NCBI GenBank assembly: GCA_023403375.1
Contig: JAEYEN010000024.1
Span: 1-43,404, forward strand
Length of the DNA: 43,404 nt
Direction of reading: 5' to 3'
Source of the DNA: Bacillota bacterium
GTDB lineage: Bacteria; Bacillota; Clostridia; Christensenellales; Borkfalkiaceae
The notes beneath the pieces were generated by a model. The model was not told the DNA's origin and did not search any database. It was given only the letters and a program-made list of their open reading frames with translations. A program made the translations under genes and the position numbers. Positions 29,586 through 39,199 of the stretch are shown here, one piece after another (position 1 is the first letter of the stretch; the number at the start of each line of letters is the position of its first letter).

Positions 29586-31772
29586 TTTTGTACAATAATT
29601 GATATTTGTACAAAAACCACAATTAGCTCAACAACCGAATACAGATAATACTAATAGTGTTTTATATAAAAACGCTCCGCTTTTGGTCTGACAGGCTTAA
29701 AACATACAAGCATATGCCCGCCTTATTGGCGGCAAGAATTATTTTTATTTTTTGTACAAAAAAATAATTTTGTATAAAATTGAATATAAAATTTATTCGT
29801 ACTACAAAATACATTTCGCATTGTTATTTTTAAAAAATTTAGTAAAAAACATAGGTTGCAAACTAAGAAATAAAACATTGTGGGAGAAGTTATTTGGTAT
29901 TATTTACGTTAAACGATACCACTAACACATATTTATTCTGCGTTTTGGAAAAGTTAAAATCAAAAACGAAATCCAAAATTAAAAATATATTTGTACAAAA
30001 GTTTTTATTGTACAAAAAGTAAGTTGTTAAGAAAAGAATTTATTAACCGTATTGTTTTTTAAATTTAATCAGTTTATTTAACGTCTAAATAATTTTGAAC
30101 AAATTCGGTTTTTTGTACAAAACTTCGAAATATATTAACTTAATGTAAGACAGTCGGATATTTTATATATAACTCTAAAATATAATTTTTATAATATTGC
30201 ACGATTGCACGCGGCATTAATTTTAATATCAAAAACTAATTGTTGAACAAAAAGTCATTTTTGTATTAAAGTATGTTTGCAGAATTTAATATAACTTTGT
30301 TTTATGTTTGAAAAAACTTCACTGTTTTGTATTTAATTAACCCCTACGTTCAGAGTTAAAGTTTTTAATTAAATTTTATTTTACAAAAATACATTTTGAA
30401 CAAAACTACAATTTTGTACAATACTAGTATTAAGGTATGAAAAATTGTATTTACGTATGGCAATCTGAAATTTAAAAACTTATTTTATATCAAACGGCTC
30501 TTGCTAAGCGTTTTATAGTGTTTTATTAAAGTTTTGTATTTTTTACTAATAAAATTACAAGCACTGTTTTACGTTTAGCGTTTTGTTTTTTTGGTTGACA
30601 TTTTATACAAAAATATTATTTTGTACAAAATTAGTATTGAAGTATGGTAAAAAGAAATTAAATAGTATTTAAGGTTAAAAATCCTTGCAGAATGGTTTAT
30701 TCTTCTATTCTCGCATTATTTATTATTAAAATTGCGTGTAAAGTTAAACGGTGTAAATTCTGTTTATTTGTTTGGTATTTTGAACAAAACAGTAATTTTG
30801 TACAAAAATGAAACTTGCAATAAATTAATGATGGCGGCAGAGCAGCCATGGGGAAGCGGTTTTTTGCGGCTTTTTTAGGAAACAGTAGGGTAATAATCGT
30901 AAATATACTTTCTAAAATAATTTTTATGTTTTGCCTTTTTTCGGGAAACAATCAGATAAATTGCAATTACATATTACAAATAAAGAAATAAATATCTATA
31001 AAACCGTTGTTATCTGAGATTTTACCGCCGCTTTGCCGCATATATTTCTGCTCTGTTTTTTTGCATTTTATCCTTGCTTTTTATTTTTGTTCTTTACTTT
31101 TGTCTATTTCTTGCCGCCAAATACTTTTTTATGAGTTTTTTCGGCGCGGAACGCAACGAATATAAAAAACTCAAAAGTCAAACAAAAATTAAGACGAAAA
31201 AACACGGCGTTCACGCTTACCGATTAACCCAAAAGGATTAAAATATAAACCCAACACGACTACCAAGCGACAAAATATTTGAACAAAAAAAGATTTTTGT
31301 ATAAAAATATAAAAAAATTAAAGGAGTTTTTTGTAAAGAAATATTTAAACTGCGCAAAAAACAAGACGTTTCTATACTTGTAATGGAATTTTATTGAACA
31401 AAGTTGTCCTTTTGAATGGATGTTTGTATAAAAACAAACTAGCAGTGTATTAAAAAAATCTTTTCGATTTACCGATAAGTTTTTACAAAAAAGGAAAAAC
31501 CCATAAACAATATACGCTAAAATTGAACAACGAATGATATTTGAACAAAATAATATATGGTTGTCTTTGGTTATAATTTTCGGCGCATTTTTAATGGCGT
31601 TTACAACCAAGTCGGCGGGCAGAATTGGCGCTAAATTCTTTATGCGAAGGCAGTTATAATTTAGTTTATCTTTTAGTTACTATTTTGACGAAAGCATAGT
31701 TGTCTTAAAAAGTAAATTTGCGAAGTTTTGCGGTTTTTGGTTTTTATACAAAAATAGGATTTTTATATAAAA
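29586..31772 (+). repeat. Array of paired 8-bp palindromes, TTGWACAA-N10-TTGTAYAA
   Basis: At least twelve composite elements lie here. The first half is mostly TTGAACAA, the second TTGTACAA or TTGTATAA. Start positions of the two halves: 29588/29606, 29752/29770, 29991/30008, 30095/30113, 30243/30261, 30396/30414, 30603/30621, 30780/30798, 31279/31297, 31394/31412, 31523/31541, 31744/31763. The distance is 18 bp in ten cases, 17 in one and 19 in one. A weaker thirteenth pair is at 30308/30327. Pairs are 65-500 bp apart without fixed period. All read in the same direction. Some share a 3' extension (TAGTATTRARGTATG at 30424 and 30632). The region has no credible gene. It is not a CRISPR array. 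Confidence 0.85.
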
Positions 31773-31997
31773 ATGCGTGTTTACCCAATACGTATTTACA
31801 AATTGCAGTTTTTTATGAGAAATGTGCGCCGCTTTTACGTTGCCCGACGTTTAGTGCGAAGTATTTAATCTTTCCGCCGTCTTGCTTTTTATTGTTCGTT
31901 TTATAAGTTTAATTATCCATTGTGCACACTGCCACGACGTTTATTGCGCCGACGGTTTTACGGAATAAAGATTTGCGGCAAAAAAATAAATTATTTA
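31773..31997. other. Gene-free stretch ahead of ftsH
   Basis: I see no gene, repeat or RNA element here apart from AT-rich sequence. The frames present lack ribosome-binding sites. Confidence 0.5.
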
Positions 31998-32026
31998 TTG
32001 TGTTTTTTGCTTTTTTGGTGTATACT
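31998..32026 (+). promoter_or_regulatory. Promoter of ftsH
   Basis: TTGTGT (31998-32003), 17 bases, TATACT (32021-32026). An overlapping TATAAT at 32028-32033 has no good -35. The leader to ftsH would be about 190 bases. Confidence 0.6.
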
Positions 32027-32085
32027 ATATAATGTTTAAGGTTTTTTAAATATTTATATGTTATATTTAATAAAATAATCTTGAT

Positions 32086-32108
32086 AACCGCTTTTTACTG
32101 CGGTTTTT
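32086..32108 (+). terminator. Terminator-like hairpin in the ftsH leader
   Basis: AACCGC, 8-base loop, GCGGTT running into T5. It lies between the promoter and ftsH, so it would either attenuate ftsH or end a small RNA of about 75 bases. The stem is only 6 bp. Confidence 0.45.
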
Positions 32109-32224
32109 GGGAAAAGAACTGAAAATGCGATTTTTTATTTACGATTTATCGAAAAAGTAAACGACGCATATCGACGCATATTAAATTAACATATAAAATT
32201 TAGAAAAATAAGGAGAGCAAAAAT

Positions 32225-34468
32225 TTGAAGACTAGAAGTTCTAAAACATTCTGGATAATTTTGGTTATCGGTTTGGCACTCGCCGTCGGTATAACTATTT
32301 TTTCTTCCAGATGCACGGGAAAAACAAGCGTCAATACTTCTGAATTTGACGAACTTGTTCAGGTTCTGGCCGATGACGGAACAAATCAGTTCGCTTATGC
32401 GGACATTAAGGACGACGCAAAACTTGTATCCATAAAGAGCAAATTAGAAAAATATTCCGACTACAATTTTAAGTTAAAAGACGTTGTGTTTAACAATTAC
32501 GTTGTTAATTTTGAAATTTTCAGAGTGGATTCGGAAGGAAAGGAACTCGCACTGGTTTCGTTTACCACTAATTACAGCAGAAGTGCGGACGTCGTTCTCG
32601 AATTACAATCAAAACTTGCTGCGGCAAACGTAAACTATACCTATACCGACCCCAACGCGGGTTCGATTTGGTCGTCTATTCTCCCGCTTTTGGGATATCT
32701 TGTAATTGCGGTTGTATTCTTCCTTTTGATGATGCAGACGCAAGGCGGAACGAAAGGCGCGATGAATTTTGCGAAAACCAATGCGAGAGTAAACCACAAT
32801 ATAAAGGTAAGATTTTCGGACGTTGCCGGTGCCGAAGAAGAAAAGGCGGAACTTGCCGAAGTCGTGGACTTTTTGAAAAACCCGACCAAGTTTTCGCAAC
32901 TCGGCGCAAAAATTCCGAGAGGCGTATTGCTTGTAGGCCCTCCCGGAACGGGCAAAACACTGTTTGCAAAAGCGGTTGCCGGCGAAGCGGGCGTTCCGTT
33001 CTTTTCGATAAGCGGCTCGGACTTTGTTGAAATGTTTGTCGGCGTGGGCGCGTCCAGAGTAAGAGATTTATTTGACCTTGCCAAAAAGAATATGCCCTGT
33101 ATCGTGTTCATCGACGAAATCGACGCGGTAGGTCGTCAGCGTGGCGCCGGACTTGGCGGCGGTAACGACGAAAGAGAGCAGACTCTTAACCAACTCCTTG
33201 TTCAGATGGACGGTTTTGAAACCAACGACGGCGTTATCGTTATGGCGGCAACTAACCGTGCGGACATCTTAGACCCCGCGCTTATGCGCCCCGGCAGATT
33301 CGACCGCCAGATTTACGTAAACGTTCCCGACGTTAAGGGCAGAGAAGCGATACTCAAAGTACACGCGAGAAATAAACCGCTTGCACAGGACGTTAACTTT
33401 AAAACCGTTGCGAGAATGACCAGCGGATTTTCGGGCGCGGATTTAGAGAATCTGCTTAACGAAGCGGCTATCCTTGCCGCACGCGCAAACAGAAAATGTA
33501 TTACTAACAAAGACCTTTACGAAGGCATAAATAAAGTACTGTTAGGTCCGCAGAAGAAGAGCAGACTCGTTACCGAAACCGATAAGAGAATAACCGCTTA
33601 TCACGAATCGGGCCACGCGATACTTGCAAGGCTTCTTCCGCACTGCGACCCCGTACACGAAGTTTCTATTATACCGCGCGGTCAGGCGGCAGGCTACACG
33701 ATGACAAGACCCGAAAACGACGACAACCACCTGACGAAAGCCAAACTTTTAGACGATATCGTTATGACGCTTGGCGGCAGAGTGGCGGAAGAAATTATTA
33801 TAAAAGATATTTCGGCAGGCGCTTCGGGCGATATACAAGCCGTCAGCAAACGCGCAAGGCTTATGGTTACCGAATGGGGTATGAGCGAAAAAGTAGGCCC
33901 TATTTCCTACGGTTCCGACAAAGAAATATTTATCGGCAGAGATATGTCTTCGCACGTTACGTATAGCGAAGAAACCGCCGCGCTTATCGACAGAGAAGTT
34001 CAGGAAATAGTAGAAGAGGCTTTGGCAAAAGCCAGAAAACTTTTATCCGAACACAAACCCTTGCTTGACGTTATGGCGAGAGTTTTAGTGGAAAGAGAAA
34101 CCATTTTCTCCGAAGAAGTCGATATGATTATGGACGGAAAATCGGTTGAAGAAGTTATTAAATTTATGGACGAAAACGAACGTACTCTTGCCGAAAACCC
34201 CTTTGGCAGAAAGTCCGTTATCGTAACCGAAAAAAGTTACGAAGCGTCTGATAATAATTCGGTTGGTAATTCCCAAAATTCCGCAAAGGTAGGGGAAGCG
34301 CACGATAAAACGCCTTCTTTAAGCGACGATTCCGCAGACGGTAAAGATAAAACCGAAAGCAATAAGGATAAAGCCGCTTTAAATTCGGACGATAAAGCCG
34401 AACAAAAAAACGCTAAAAAAAGCGACGGCAAAACCGATAAAAAGACCGACGACAAAGACAAAAATTGA
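32225..34468 (+). CDS. ftsH: ATP-dependent zinc metalloprotease FtsH
   Basis: A membrane-anchored AAA+ protease that degrades misfolded membrane proteins and some regulators. It starts at TTG, 6 bases after AAGGAGAGC; no ATG is suitable. Order: TM1 (about 8-27), an external domain (about 30-145), TM2 (about 151-170), and the AAA domain with Walker A GPPGTGKT (238-245), Walker B VFIDEID (294-300) and MRPGRFDRQIYV. The peptidase domain has HESGH at 460-464. Residues about 660-747 form an unusual low-complexity Lys/Asp/Ser tail (KDKTESNKDK, KKTDDKDKN). At 747 residues it is about 100 longer than typical because of that tail. It is the first gene of a plus-strand run with parA and parB. Confidence 0.97.
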   Translation: MKTRSSKTFWIILVIGLALAVGITIFSSRCTGKTSVNTSEFDELVQVLADDGTNQFAYADIKDDAKLVSIKSKLEKYSDYNFKLKDVVFNNYVVNFEIFRVDSEGKELALVSFTTNYSRSADVVLELQSKLAAANVNYTYTDPNAGSIWSSILPLLGYLVIAVVFFLLMMQTQGGTKGAMNFAKTNARVNHNIKVRFSDVAGAEEEKAELAEVVDFLKNPTKFSQLGAKIPRGVLLVGPPGTGKTLFAKAVAGEAGVPFFSISGSDFVEMFVGVGASRVRDLFDLAKKNMPCIVFIDEIDAVGRQRGAGLGGGNDEREQTLNQLLVQMDGFETNDGVIVMAATNRADILDPALMRPGRFDRQIYVNVPDVKGREAILKVHARNKPLAQDVNFKTVARMTSGFSGADLENLLNEAAILAARANRKCITNKDLYEGINKVLLGPQKKSRLVTETDKRITAYHESGHAILARLLPHCDPVHEVSIIPRGQAAGYTMTRPENDDNHLTKAKLLDDIVMTLGGRVAEEIIIKDISAGASGDIQAVSKRARLMVTEWGMSEKVGPISYGSDKEIFIGRDMSSHVTYSEETAALIDREVQEIVEEALAKARKLLSEHKPLLDVMARVLVERETIFSEEVDMIMDGKSVEEVIKFMDENERTLAENPFGRKSVIVTEKSYEASDNNSVGNSQNSAKVGEAHDKTPSLSDDSADGKDKTESNKDKAALNSDDKAEQKNAKKSDGKTDKKTDDKDKN

Positions 34469-34578
34469 CGGCGGAAAAGCGCGGAAAAATAAAGATTAAA
34501 GAAAAAGTAAAAAACTAAAATAAAGATAAATAAAGATTAAAAAAGCAATCGTAAGAGAAAAGTTTACAGGAGAAATTT

Positions 34579-35352
34579 ATGGGAAAAATTATTGCTTTTT
34601 CTAACCAGAAAGGCGGCGTAGGTAAAACCACAACCTGCGTTAATATGGCGGCTTATCTTGCAAACATGGGCAAAAAATGCCTTATCGTGGACCTGGACCC
34701 GCAAGGCAACGCGACTACGGGCTTGGGCTTTTCCAAATCGGAAGAAAAAAATTCCGTCTATAACGTTATGATAGACGATATGCCCATTGCGGACGCGGTT
34801 GTTAAGACTTCCGTCGAAAAACTCGATATTTTGCCGTCAAACATAAACTTGGCAGGCGCGGAAGTGGAACTCGTTTATATAAAAGACAGAGAACACGTTC
34901 TTAAAAAAGTGCTTGAAAAAGCCAGAAACTTTTACGATTTTATTGCGATAGACTGTCCGCCGTCGTTAGGGCTTTTAACGATAAACGCGCTTGCTGCTGC
35001 CGATACGGTAATTATTCCTATACAAAGCGAATATTACGCAATGGAAGGGTTAAGCCAACTTATGAACACCATAAAACTCGTTGTAAAACATCTTAACCCC
35101 AACCTTAAAATAGAGGGCGTTGTGCTTACGATGAACGATAACCGCGCGATAATTTCCAGACAGATTTCGGCGGAAATAAGAAAGTTCTTCGGAAAACGCG
35201 TTTACGACACGGTTATTCCCAGAAATATCAGGCTTTCGGAAGCGCCGAGCCACGGCGTTCCGATTATGCTCCACGACACCAAATGTACGGGCGCAAAAGC
35301 CTATCTCGCTCTTACAGAAGAGTTTTTAAGCCGTCAGCCGAAAAAGGCGTAA
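34579..35352 (+). CDS. parA: Chromosome-partition ATPase ParA (Soj)
   Basis: A deviant Walker A ATPase that works with ParB in origin segregation and, in Bacillus, in DnaA control. It shows NQKGGVGKTTTCVN (Lys-rich P-loop at residues 11-18), VDLDPQGNATTGLG, IAIDCPPSLGLLTINAL and VIIPIQSEYYAMEG. The 257-residue length, without a long N-terminal DNA-binding domain, marks the chromosomal Soj type. Ribosome-binding site CAGGAGAAA. It is followed after 222 bases by parB; that gap holds a 13-bp direct repeat (GCGTATCGTCATA at 35387 and 35417, exactly 30 apart) and nothing else seen. Confidence 0.96.
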   Translation: MGKIIAFSNQKGGVGKTTTCVNMAAYLANMGKKCLIVDLDPQGNATTGLGFSKSEEKNSVYNVMIDDMPIADAVVKTSVEKLDILPSNINLAGAEVELVYIKDREHVLKKVLEKARNFYDFIAIDCPPSLGLLTINALAAADTVIIPIQSEYYAMEGLSQLMNTIKLVVKHLNPNLKIEGVVLTMNDNRAIISRQISAEIRKFFGKRVYDTVIPRNIRLSEAPSHGVPIMLHDTKCTGAKAYLALTEEFLSRQPKKA

Positions 35353-35574
35353 AGACACAGTTAAAAGACATCGTATAATAAGCGAAGCGTATCGTCATAG
35401 TATAACGGGCGTATAGGCGTATCGTCATAATCGTTGCGACAAAGACGTAATATTATCGAAAGAGCACACTTGCTTGCGCTTTGATAAAAAACATAAACAA
35501 AAGATAAACAAAAGCGTTGCAGACGCGCGCAAAAGAAAAATTTAGGTTTCCATAAAAAAATTAAAAGGTATTTT

Positions 35575-36480
35575 ATGAAAAACAACAGAGGATTAGGAAA
35601 AGGGCTTTCCGCATTATTTTCGGAAACAGAAGAAGACTACGGTAAAAGTTTATTGTTTGACGAGAAAGAAATTTCCGCCAAAGAAAACGTTACCGAAATT
35701 GACATTAGTTCTATTTTCGCAAACCCCAATCAGCCGAGAAAGGTTTTCGACCAGACCGCACTCAGCGAACTTGCGGCTTCTATCAGCAAGCACGGCGTTA
35801 TTATGCCTATCATCGTAAATAAGAGCGGCGACAGGTATATGATAATTGCCGGCGAAAGAAGATTCCGCGCGAGCAAACTTGCAGGGCTTTCTAAAATCCC
35901 CGCTATCATTAAAACCTATAACGAACGTCAGATAAAAGAAATTTCGCTTATAGAAAACTTACAGCGAGAGGACTTAAACCCCATAGAAGCGGCAACCGCT
36001 ATGCGTTCTCTTATGGACGATTACGGATTAACGCAGGAAGATTTGGCGGACAGAATAGGTAAGTCCAGACCTGCCGTTGCCAACACGTTAAGACTATTAT
36101 CTCTCGCGCCCGAAGTTATAAAATTAGTGGCAAACGGAGATTTGTCCGCAGGGCACGCAAGGGCGTTGATACCCGTTCCGCAAGCGGACCAGATAAAAAT
36201 TGCGCAAGGTTCGGTTAAAGACGGATGTTCCGTAAGGGATATAGAGAAAAAAGTTAAAGATTACTTTATGCCGCCCGAAGAAAAAGCCAAAAAGAAAGCG
36301 CGTATTGAACTATCGGCAGAACTTAAAGAACTCGTAAGCGATATGCAACGCGTTTTAGGAACAAAGGTAAACGCCATAGGAAACGACAAAAAAGGCAGAA
36401 TTTACATAGATTATTACACGCGGGACGATTTGGACAGAATAGCCGAATTCTTAGAACTCGTTAAAAATCACAAAAACTAA
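35575..36480 (+). CDS. parB: Chromosome-partition protein ParB (Spo0J)
   Basis: A CTP-dependent DNA clamp that loads at parS and recruits SMC. The 301 residues show the N-terminal start RGLGKGLSALF, the ParB/Srx domain with GERRFRASKL (93-102) and ENLQRED (127-133), which bind CTP and catalyse hydrolysis, a helix-turn-helix for parS (LTQEDLADRIGKSRPAVANT, about 155-175), and a C-terminal dimerisation region. Residues match the Spo0J rather than Noc type. Its targets are the three parS sites about 7 kb to the left, on the far side of ftsH and the palindrome array. A hairpin terminator follows. Confidence 0.96.
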   Translation: MKNNRGLGKGLSALFSETEEDYGKSLLFDEKEISAKENVTEIDISSIFANPNQPRKVFDQTALSELAASISKHGVIMPIIVNKSGDRYMIIAGERRFRASKLAGLSKIPAIIKTYNERQIKEISLIENLQREDLNPIEAATAMRSLMDDYGLTQEDLADRIGKSRPAVANTLRLLSLAPEVIKLVANGDLSAGHARALIPVPQADQIKIAQGSVKDGCSVRDIEKKVKDYFMPPEEKAKKKARIELSAELKELVSDMQRVLGTKVNAIGNDKKGRIYIDYYTRDDLDRIAEFLELVKNHKN

Positions 36481-36488
36481 ATTAACCG

Positions 36489-36519
36489 AAAAGGCGAAAG
36501 TTCGCCTTTTCTCATTTTT
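36489..36519 (+). terminator. Terminator of parB
   Basis: AAAAGGCGAA / TTCGCCTTTT with a 2-base loop, followed by CTCATTTTTT. Confidence 0.88.
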
Positions 36520-37116
36520 TTCTTTATAAAAATCAAAAGATTGCCTGTAACAAAATATTTATAAAACTCCCTTGCCGTAAAGATTAAAATTTGATTGCAT
36601 AATCTTTTTATCGGAATAAGTTTATAAAAGCCTTTTTTAGTAAAATTATTTGAGCCCTTTTTTTTGTTTTTTTTCTGCTTTTGAGTTAAAAGTAAAAATA
36701 ATTGTTGCTTCGGAATTGTTGTTTCAGTGCGGAAAAAGTATATTTTTTCAGGCATATCGGTAGATTTTTATCGTATATTCTTTTATTTAAAGTATATTTA
36801 TATCTTTTACGGCTTTTACGGTTTAAGTATATTAACCCACATAAAGAGTAAAATATAATTATCCGAAAATTCGCAAAATAAGCGCGGATAAACATAAAGA
36901 TTAGAGAAAAAGGCATTTATTTCTTAAACTTTGCTATAAACAACTGCGGATAATACCGCGGAAAAGACCGCGTAAACGAATGCGGAAAAAAACGTTTAAT
37001 TTTTACCGAAAAAACGAAATAATTAAATAAAATGGTTAAGAGGCTTATCGTTGAACAAAAGTGCGTTTTTCGTTATTGCCTTTAACCGATAAATTTATTA
37101 AAACAGTATCTAAGAT
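36520..37116. other. AT-rich intergenic region before the glycosyltransferase
   Basis: No credible gene on either strand. A possible weak promoter is TTAACC-N16-TATAAT (36832-36859). GCGG/CCGC words recur at 36950-37000. A single TTGAACAA stands at 37050-37057 without a partner 18 bases away. Confidence 0.5.
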
Positions 37117-38265
37117 ATGGAAAATAAAAAACTTATAATAACCGTTGTTTGCGACGTTCACGGAGAAGAAACCAACGGACAAACCATTGCCGCAAACAAT
37201 CTTATAAATTATCTTAAAGAAGAAGGACATACCGTCAGAGTTCTTTGCGCCGACAAAGCGGAAGAAGGAAAAGAAGGATATTATCTTTTGCCTGTAAGAA
37301 ATTTCGGAATATTTAACGGGTACTTTAAAAAGAACGGCGTCGCTCTCGCAAAACCCGTTGAAGAAACGATGAAAAGCGCCATATACGGCGCAGACCTTGT
37401 TCATGTTATTCTGCCATTTAAACTTGGCAGAATGTGCGCCAAAATGGCAAAAGACGCGGGCATTCCCGTTTCTTCCGGCTGCCATTTGCTTGCAGATAAC
37501 TTTTCGTCGCACTTTTTTATGAATAACTCTTATTTGTTCAACAGGCTTGTTTATAAACATTACAACAAAACCTATAAACTGTGCGACACTTTGCATTACG
37601 TTTCGGAGAAAATGCGCGACATTCAGGAAAAATTTTACGTTCCTAAAAACGGAGAAGTTATTTCTAACGGCGTGAACGACATGTTCAGAAATCTGCCCGA
37701 GAACAATTTTGAGAGGCTTGACAAAATAAATATTCTTTACACGGGCAGATACTGTAAAGAAAAGAATCAGTTAATTTTAATAAAGGCGATAAAACATTCT
37801 AAATATAAAGATAAAATACAACTTTATCTTGCCGGAACGGGACCCTATAAAAAACTCTTGAAAAATGCGGGAAAATCTCTACCTAATCCCCCGATAATGA
37901 AGGTATATTCGAGAGAAGAGATGGTCGCTTTAATGTCAGACGCTTATATTTACGTTCACGCGGCAAGCGCGGAAGCGGAGGGGATAGCGTGTATGGAAGC
38001 CATAACCGCAGGCGTTGTTCCTATTATTTCGGATTCTAAAAAGACCGCTACGAAAGAATACGCTCTTACGGATAAATCTTTATTTAAAAACAACAACGCA
38101 AAAGATTTGGCAAACAAAATAGATTGGTGGATAGAGCACCCCGAAAAGCGCGCCGAATACTCTAAACTATACAGGGAAGAAGCCAACGACCTTTTTGACC
38201 AGAATACCTGTATGAAAAGACTTTCGGAACTATTGTATAATACGGCAATAGAGCGTTGCTTATAA
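37117..38265 (+). CDS. Glycosyltransferase, GT4 family
   Basis: The 382-residue protein has the GT-B fold expected of GT4 retaining enzymes. An N-terminal acceptor domain with NGQTIAANNLINYLKEEGH is followed by a C-terminal nucleotide-sugar domain with LYTGRYCKEKNQ (Arg211, Lys216), LYLAGTGPYKK and the EX7E signature in EAEGIACME (Glu286, Glu294). No membrane segment or signal is seen, so it should act on the inner membrane face. The general look is close to enzymes that glycosylate diacylglycerol or phosphatidylinositol, but the acceptor is not determined. No convincing ribosome-binding site precedes the ATG. It converges on jag across a shared terminator. Confidence 0.88.
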   Translation: MENKKLIITVVCDVHGEETNGQTIAANNLINYLKEEGHTVRVLCADKAEEGKEGYYLLPVRNFGIFNGYFKKNGVALAKPVEETMKSAIYGADLVHVILPFKLGRMCAKMAKDAGIPVSSGCHLLADNFSSHFFMNNSYLFNRLVYKHYNKTYKLCDTLHYVSEKMRDIQEKFYVPKNGEVISNGVNDMFRNLPENNFERLDKINILYTGRYCKEKNQLILIKAIKHSKYKDKIQLYLAGTGPYKKLLKNAGKSLPNPPIMKVYSREEMVALMSDAYIYVHAASAEAEGIACMEAITAGVVPIISDSKKTATKEYALTDKSLFKNNNAKDLANKIDWWIEHPEKRAEYSKLYREEANDLFDQNTCMKRLSELLYNTAIERCL

Positions 38266-38280
38266 TTTTTTCGGAATAAA

Positions 38281-38310
38281 AAAATCTCTCTTTAATAAAG
38301 AGAGATTTTT
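38281..38310. terminator. Bidirectional terminator between GT4 gene and jag
   Basis: AATCTCTCTTTA / TAAAGAGAGATT flanked by A and T runs, between convergent genes. Confidence 0.9.
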
Positions 38311-38351
38311 CTTTTTTTAAGAATTTTTCCGCTTATATTTTGATTAAAAAA

Positions 38352-39167
38352 TCAGTTGTCTTTTTTAAGACTGTTTCCTAAATAAGTGCCGAATGCGGAA
38401 GGCGTTTTTCTTTTTTCCGCTTCGCCGTAAGATTTCTTAAATCCGCCGCGATTTCCGCCCTTAAAGCCTCTTTTGTCGCCGCGTCTGTTATTATGCCTGT
38501 CGTCTTTTCCGTGTCTTCTGTCGCTGTTTCTGCCTGCATTATAGGGTTTAGAGTATTCGTCTAAATCGTTAGGAACGATAACTACGTATCTGTTGGGTTC
38601 TTTGCCTTCGCTCTTCGTCGTAACCGTTTCGCTGTTGGAAAGGGCGGTGTGGATAATTCTTCTTTCAAAAGGAATCATCGCTTCTAAAATTACTTCTCTT
38701 CTCATTTCTGTCGCTTTTTCTTCTAATTTATGAGCGAGTTTGATAAGAGTTTCTTCTCTTCTTTCTCTGTAATTTTCGCAATTTACGGTAACTTTTTCGT
38801 ATTCTTTTTTGCCGATGTTAAGCGCCGCGCCTGCCAAAGTTTGGAGAGCGTCTAACACTTCGCCGCGGTAACCGATAACTTCGGAAGATTTTTCCGCTAT
38901 AACGTTGATTATAGGTTCTGCTCCTTCGATGAGTTCGGCTTTTGCGTTTACGTCTAAAAGTTTTAATACTTCTTTAACGAAATCCAACGCTTTTTCGTTT
39001 CCGTCGGGTTTTTTCTCTATACTGATAACCGCTTTTCCTTTAAGTTTTCCGAAAAGACCTTTGGTCGGTTCTTCAAGAACCGTTATCGTGGAGTTATTTT
39101 CGTTTAATCCCGTTTCTTCGTAGGCTGATTTTATCGCTTCTTCAACCGTTTTTCCTGTAAATTCCAT
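38352..39167 (-). CDS. jag: RNA-binding protein Jag (KhpB/EloR)
   Basis: An RNA-binding regulator linked to cell elongation, usually encoded next to yidC. The 271 residues comprise a Jag_N domain (1-50, VEEAIKSAYEETG and GLFGKLKGKA), a KH domain (about 75-145, with VIGYRGEVLDALQTLAGAAL at the GXXG loop) and an R3H domain (about 155-212, MIPFERRIIHTAL and RYVVIVPND). Residues 214-271 are an added basic, Arg/Gly/Asn-rich tail (RGFKGGNRGGFKK), which is not part of the core and probably strengthens RNA binding. It is the last gene of the rpmH-rnpA-yidD-yidC-jag cluster, 32 bases after yidC. Confidence 0.95.
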   Translation of the reverse strand: MEFTGKTVEEAIKSAYEETGLNENNSTITVLEEPTKGLFGKLKGKAVISIEKKPDGNEKALDFVKEVLKLLDVNAKAELIEGAEPIINVIAEKSSEVIGYRGEVLDALQTLAGAALNIGKKEYEKVTVNCENYRERREETLIKLAHKLEEKATEMRREVILEAMIPFERRIIHTALSNSETVTTKSEGKEPNRYVVIVPNDLDEYSKPYNAGRNSDRRHGKDDRHNNRRGDKRGFKGGNRGGFKKSYGEAEKRKTPSAFGTYLGNSLKKDN

Positions 39168-39199
39168 TATAAACCTCCTGCGCGACTTCGCGCTTTTAC

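Noticed and set aside
30697..31610. Minus-strand frames of 84 and 116 codons in the gap region
   Set aside because: They have no ribosome-binding sites, are dominated by Phe/Lys/Asn/Ile as expected from A/T-rich noncoding DNA, and run across the palindrome pairs.
29586..31772. CRISPR array reading of the repeated motifs
   Set aside because: The repeated unit is a pair of 8-bp palindromes with irregular 65-500 bp intervals and no uniform spacers; no cas gene is in the window.
28656..32000. The gene-free gap as the replication origin
   Set aside because: I found no cluster of TTATCCACA-like boxes there; only isolated partial matches such as TTATCCATT near 31910. The dnaN-rsmG interval is a better oriC candidate, though the gap is not fully excluded.
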